The notes beneath the pieces were generated by a model, which ran no database searches, was not told the origin of the DNA, and was given only the letters and a program-made list of their open reading frames with translations. Below, one piece after another: positions 58,470-64,000 of a DNA stretch of 64,000 bases. Origin of the DNA: Trichopria drosophilae (Eukaryota; Arthropoda; Insecta; Hymenoptera; Diapriidae); the NCBI GenBank assembly GCA_030407085.1, contig CM059587.1:42568501-42632500 (forward strand), written 5' to 3'. Position 1 is the first letter of the stretch. Each line of letters begins with the position of its first letter. A program made the translations under genes and the position numbers.

Positions 58470-59404
58470 GGGGAGGCGTGGGGTGTACCGCTCACCTAAG
58501 GAAAGTATCGCTTTTAATAAATGCATAAATAATTTTAGATTTGTTTAACGATTGAAATCGATTCTATAAAGCCCCGACAGTAATATACAAGAAGATCTGA
58601 ATGTTTACTAACGCTAAACGTATTGAATTATAGAATTTAATAAATATCAGAGATCCAACAGTATCTCCTGTCAATGTGGGTAATACCGCTCACTAAATTT
58701 AAGTTGTTAAACTTATTCATATACACTTACAAACAATGTAATGAAAATGTAATGAAGATGTAATGAAGAAATATCAGTACAGGCAATGAAAATGGTAAAG
58801 AAGAATGGATTCAAATTAATGATTCATAAATAATGAATGTACCTAACCTATGAAATTCAATGATATTATAAATCAATTTGTTGTTAACTCACTTGTGTAC
58901 ATTCAATGTATATGATTAATTACAAGAAGTTCCATTTCAAATTTCCATTATTTTAGTACTTTCTGTACATTTATTTGATCAACAATATGTGAAATATGCC
59001 ATAAACTCTGTGAGCGGTGTTACCCACTAACGCGCCGCGTTGAAAAGTAATGAATAATTAAAAGTCAATGTTGTTTTTAGTAGTTTACCAAATACCATTT
59101 GGTAATTAACAGTACAACAAGTCTATTTGTTCATATTTTTTCCCATTGGGTACTAGTAAAAAGATGGAAACCCGTATATTGTAAAGACCAATTCTTATCG
59201 TATTTATGTCAACTACGTTACAAAACTTTCCAATTTTTTTTTAATCAACTTTTAGCAATAAACTATGTAAATTTTTTGTTGAAATTAGATTTTGACATAA
59301 AGTTCTTTAGTAAAAAAATATAAAAAATAATTTTAACTTAACGGAAGGTTGAGAAATATGAGTGAGCGGAATTACCCACTGAGCGGTACAACCCCCGCCT
59401 CCCC
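58470..59404. mobile_element. TA-flanked element with GGGGAGGCG ends and internal repeats
   Basis: The left end GGGGAGGCGTGGGG and right end ACCCCCGCCTCCCC are inverted copies, followed on each side by TGTACCGCTCA-type sequence. TA lies at 58468-58469 and 59405-59406. The 18-mer GTGGGTAA(T/C)ACCGCTCAC or its complement recurs at 58676-58693, 59010-59027 and 59362-59379, which may be transposase binding sites. No transposase frame; the interior is AT-rich. Confidence 0.75.
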
Positions 59405-59406
59405 TA

Positions 59407-62030
59407 TCACTTTATTTTACAGTTGGTTTTTTTCTTTTTAAGTAGATAGCTAAAAACAAATAAAATAAAAAAAACTGTTATGTTGATACTTTTATGTTTA
59501 TTTTTACATTATCTAATAGCATCTCGGTAAGATCAGAAAAATTAGTAATTGAAGGTCAACTGATTACATAAAATTTCAAGTTGGTCCAATATTGATCGCA
59601 GATGTTTAAATCGTGTTCAGTGTTTGATCTAAGGAGTAAGCATAGCAAATCGCGTAAGGCAAAATCGCAATCATCAACATGAATCTAAAATTAAAATACC
59701 TGCGAATATGCTGTTTACAAATAGTACACTTGTTACAAAATCATCTTCAGGCATCCATAGTTAATGAAAATAAACTACTCAAGCCAATCAAGAAAGAAGT
59801 CTAATAATGTACTAAAATAGATCGATCAATTAAATGACTGTGAATAGGATATGTTATGGAATCATATTAATGTCAACAGATAGCATAAATTATGTTTTTT
59901 CTTTCTTCATTCTAAATTATTAGATGAAAATTAAAACAAACTGATGAAAATTTATGAGTTGGAAAATGTTACTTGATTATCTTATGTTAAGATATGTTCA
60001 TAAATATGACTCTGGTCATAAAGGACGAAATAAAAGAAAAGAGTCAGATATTGTTTAAATAAATAAAAGATTGTTCTTTATGTAATATTAATAGTACAAT
60101 ACTTCAATCGATCTTAACGTATCCCTATATAAATTACGCATTTCCTTATTTGTTACAGTTTATTTTTAGACATATTTCACACGTGTTTCTCCACACTATG
60201 TACATATTCCATATTAGAATATCAGGAATTTGCTTTATATGGCTTTAATAGAAAAACAAATCCTAAGTAATATTAGTCTGTTTATTTGAAATAGACAAAT
60301 TATGAGAATTTTTACACGAAATAAGGAAAGAATCTTCATTGTTCACGACAGTAAAAACTAGGTGACGATGTAATAAACTCCTTTCTAAATATTATAGTAA
60401 CCTCATTGCATCACTACACGGTAGCATCTAATCACGAAAGGAAACTATTTCTCAGCAATTATTAAATTCGCAGTGCTATACAATTTGGTTCAGCTGACGA
60501 AAATATGAAGAAATGATTAATTTAAAATGAAAATGTTGCTGCAATATCTAATAAAAGAAACAAACGTATTTTGTTCTCCTACTACGATAGTACTGTAAGA
60601 CTCATTTTTATTTATATTCTCTTTCAAAACTGGTATACTAAGACAAGTCGTCGTTATATGGACACAGCAAGCTGATCAAGGTTACTAAAAATTATTTGCA
60701 TAGGGCAGTTTTATTGTCATAACTATAATATAGTTTTGTATCTTTATGAAATTGGACCATTGACACAGAAAATCTTATTTACGAAAAAGTAGTGTTTACT
60801 TCTTTTGAAAAAGTTATTAAGGATTACTATATTAAGGATCCTTTCTTATTAGGTTGTCTAGAACCTTTCTTGTTACGTTATTAGATTCCTCTGTTCTAGA
60901 GGTTATATAAGAAACTTCGTTTTTAGCTATAAAATGCATCTTATATATTACTTTATTACAAATATAATGTTGATTGGCTCCTCAAACCTAACCTCAAACT
61001 ACAAAAGTATTATCTTAATTAAATGGCAAGTTTTGTCGTAATTTCGGCTTTGATATGAGCGTCACTCAGACATATTTCTGTGGGTTTGTTTAAAATTTGG
61101 GGTGGATGGACTTTTTCAAAAATCAATAATGTTTCGTTGTTGATAAAACAAGTAATTAATCACCAAAAATGATCAACTATTTTCACCTAGGATTCTTTAT
61201 ACAGTACCTTGTAGCATGTAGAACTACAGTACCAGAGTTTAAATTTTGATCAATCTGAGCTTAGTTTTTTTTTTGACCATTGATACTTTAAACTTCCATA
61301 ATGATTTATAATTTGGTACACTTTGGTAATATTAAAATATAACGTAATCATTTGAACGTGGTTCCTATCTTTATTGCGTTTTAAAATTGAAAAGTCTTAT
61401 TTGCTACTGGGACAATAAAGCATCGCGTGCAAGTACAGTGGAACTTAGCATACAGTATTGTTAACCTCAATTACAATCTGCAGTAAAGGAGAGAGATATA
61501 TTCCTTAGTAAACAATATCATTTAACATTTAATTTGATGTCAATCTTACTTGCAAATAGTTCTCTACAGAAGTTACTCATGAAACGACATTCTGCGAGTA
61601 CTCTAGTTACGCATAAAGGTATTGACCCTGCGTTTATTCTACCATATTGGGATTTAACTATTTATATATTTCTCAACTTTTAACGACTGCTAACTTATCC
61701 CAGTTTGCGTTTATATTAAAATTGTTACATATTTTTAGAAAAGTATATTTCATGTGGCAATTAATATTTGCTGGCACATCTTCTATTCCTATTTGGATCA
61801 TGTTTTAGGTTAGCATAGGGTTCTGTTGTCAACCTGCAATGTTTTTTTCTCAGCTAAACTCACAAGTCAGATGGTCCTTTAATTACTAAAATTCCAATAT
61901 GATTAATAAACCGTTCTGTCATTATAGTTCTAATTAAAAAAAGAATGTAATATAAAATCCATAATGAAGAAGCCGTATTAAAGCTCCTATACTGATAGAA
62001 ACCAAAGAAATTAGAGAAGAAATGCAATTT
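59407..62030. other. Long AT-rich stretch without recognised feature
   Basis: No gene, RNA or repeat supported. Confidence 0.45.
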
Positions 62031-63700
62031 ACAAATTCAGTTGGCATCCAACGCGGAAATCCTGAAACATACACACACGTCGTCCTCGACTTGGCATAGA
62101 ACAAGATATAACCTAGTTTGTGCAGGGGTCAGTTGAACGAGAAGAGATCGATCGAGTGGGTTTTCCGCATGTAGACGTTAAAGCATATGACGGGTGGCAT
62201 GGAAACGACATCTCAAGTGTACTCCTGAAAAAACGACGCCAAGGGATGCCAAGAAAAATATGTACATGTGCATGTACGACTAAGTGTCTATAAATATGTA
62301 TTTGCAATATCCAACTTTCTGTAAATATGTACGTACATGTGTGCAATATTGAACCTCAATTTTTTGACGTTGCGTTGCTGCGGGTCACAGGCTATATATA
62401 TTCAACGTTAGAATATTCTTGAAAGGGAAGAAAATGGAAATATTAATATTCATGTTCGATGAATAAAACATTTTGCCGGTCCAGAATTACGTATTCTTTA
62501 TGTGTGAATTGCGGATCTTTTACGAGCAGCTGCACGGATTTCATGTCAAAGCTTGCGAAGCTCCGGAAATAAAGTTCGTGTACAATTATGTAAGCTTCTT
62601 CCTGTTGTACCCATTCGATAATGGAAGTAGGTAGCAATTTTGATAATGGAGATATGTAGGGGAGATATAATCAAATAAACAAAATTTTCATTTCGTAATG
62701 AAAACCATGGACATTCAAAGTTGGTGCATTATTTTGGTTGAGGCTGCATTCCATATATTGGAATATATGTAGCTGATTAATTCTACATTTTGAGATCTGC
62801 AACAACTTTGTAGAAGATGCCAGTAAACATGTGAAAATAGAGTGGAAAAAAGAAAAATTTGAGTACGAATTGAAAGTCAGAAAATTGACATTTTTCTGTT
62901 GGATAAACATAAATGCAAAATATCAACTGTTAAATGTTAAATAGCAGGTAGCAGGTGATAATAGGTTATTTTTAAGGATAGTACTATAGTATAGATATTC
63001 TATTAAATAATGCAAATAAGTATACATAACCTCAAATGTTTCCTAACCTAATTGACCGAATCTATCCTGGAATGCTAAGCAGAAAGTTAATTCAGAAAAT
63101 AACCCACAGTTTGCTTTTTCATACACGAAAGGTTTCTTGGTAATTCAGAAATGTTAGACAAATTTAATAATTAAGATGTTATTTGGCTTTCATGTCATCG
63201 CAAATCTGTGCTCGAGAATTAACCACTAGGTTCCGTTCCCTATCAGTAGTACAGTACTGATTCTGCTTCGAAGCTCTATACGGGCATGCAGTACTAGGTA
63301 AGTACTTTGCAGGTAGTTAACGACGTACTACGAAAATGTCTATCGAGATAAAAAGTCTCAGTTACTTATTTCAAAGGAAGTGAATATGAATCTATCCTAT
63401 TTGTGTATTGGTTTAAAAAGCACTCTTGCCCCCGAAAATTTTTACCGTGTCTCAACCACCTTCCGACAAATTATATTAATGTTCCTGAAAAATGGTTAAA
63501 TCTGTAGGGAATCCCAGAACTGAACCATTTACCCTATGTGTCACAGAATTCAAATTTGAAAATATCAAAACCGATTGGGTTACAAACAAAACTCTATTAT
63601 TATTGTTTAAAGTTCAACCCTTCTTTACAATTACTGATTCATATGTAGCTAACTCATCTATCAGACATCTTGTATAATATGTCATCATCGCGATAACTCC
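62031..63700. other. Mixed composition, no recognised feature
   Basis: 62040-62400 is more GC-balanced, with CATGTACGTACATGTG-type alternating words near 62265-62340. Short frames at 62113-62346 and 62443-62637 have no recognised domain. Confidence 0.35.
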
Positions 63701-64000
63701 TTTGAGCATATATTTAAACGTAATAAGGAAACGCATATGTTTCTACGTGTTTGCGCTCATGCACGTAAGCAAATAATATATTCTCGAATGCACGTACGCC
63801 TCCGCATGAAAGCTCGAGAGTGCAGGATGGCATCTCCCGACCGACGACCCTTTCACGTCGTAGCTTTTGGTGCAGGTGTATCTGCAAATGCTTTAATTCT
63901 GTAGAGTGCATCGTCTGCGTTCTTCCACCCTTGCCCTCGCCCCCTTCGTCCCTTGGCCCCCAGTTCCTTCCGGGAACAGAATTGTTAAAATTCTCGCGGA
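63701..64000. other. GC-richer right edge
   Basis: The last 250 bases are clearly richer in G+C and C-rich on the plus strand. They may be the edge of a promoter or exon beyond the window. A 65-codon minus frame (63714-63911) is not recognisable. Confidence 0.3.

Noticed and set aside
59938..59975. Second hammerhead-like match CTGATGA followed by GAAA
   Set aside because: The 14 bases between the two core pieces cannot form stem II, and no stem I partner or cleavage triplet was found upstream.

Overview
The window looks like AT-rich, non-coding nuclear DNA from an animal, most likely an insect. The bases show only short open frames (longest closed frame about 160 codons), many microsatellites, tRNA-derived retroposons and a dense population of small DNA-transposon derivatives with TA or TTAA target sites. 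Hymenoptera is a guess from the general style of the repeats, not something I can prove. I recognise no complete host protein-coding gene and no intact tRNA or rRNA gene.

Layout: 1-2.8 kb holds a CCTGATCAGG motif cluster and a GC-richer patch. 2.8-4.1 kb is a TA-flanked inverted-repeat element split by a SINE. 5.0-5.5 kb is a tRNA-like retroposon. 6.0-6.9 kb is an interspersed repeat with a CA microsatellite and the first copy of a phased GCCGAC foldback family. 8.7-10.4 kb is a TCGAC-rich element remnant with a coding-like fragment. 14-16.5 kb holds two long palindromes. 16.5-26.5 kb is mostly featureless. 26.5-31 kb has a TTAA MITE, the second foldback copy, a GC-rich possible promoter and two abutting TA elements. 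32-38 kb is AT-rich with little in it. 38-46 kb is a transposon cluster (TA palindrome, TTAA palindromes, ACGTT foldback). 46.5-51.5 kb has the second SINE, the third foldback, a 1-kb TTAA palindrome and a tandem repeat. 55.4-57.4 kb is a nested set: a TA palindrome carrying nuclear-receptor-type half-sites, itself interrupted by a solo LTR. 58.5-59.4 kb is another TA element. The rest is AT-rich, with GC-richer sequence at the right edge.

The most notable object is a near-canonical type III hammerhead ribozyme motif (56931-57014) inside the 635-bp solo LTR (TG...CA ends, exact 5-bp target duplication). All core nucleotides and three helices are present, and the two hairpin loops are perfectly complementary over 11 nt. 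A TATA box lies about 30 bp upstream of the predicted cleavage site.

Second, several palindromic TTAA elements of otherwise different sequence share related ends (TTAACCC...) and an internal motif close to GGTCGCTCTTTCGAAT at a nearly constant distance (about 105-126 bp) from the ends. Third, the GCCGAC foldback family has about 15-bp phased units that alternate between two versions. Nothing here works as an operon or pathway; relations between features are nesting and shared ancestry of mobile elements.
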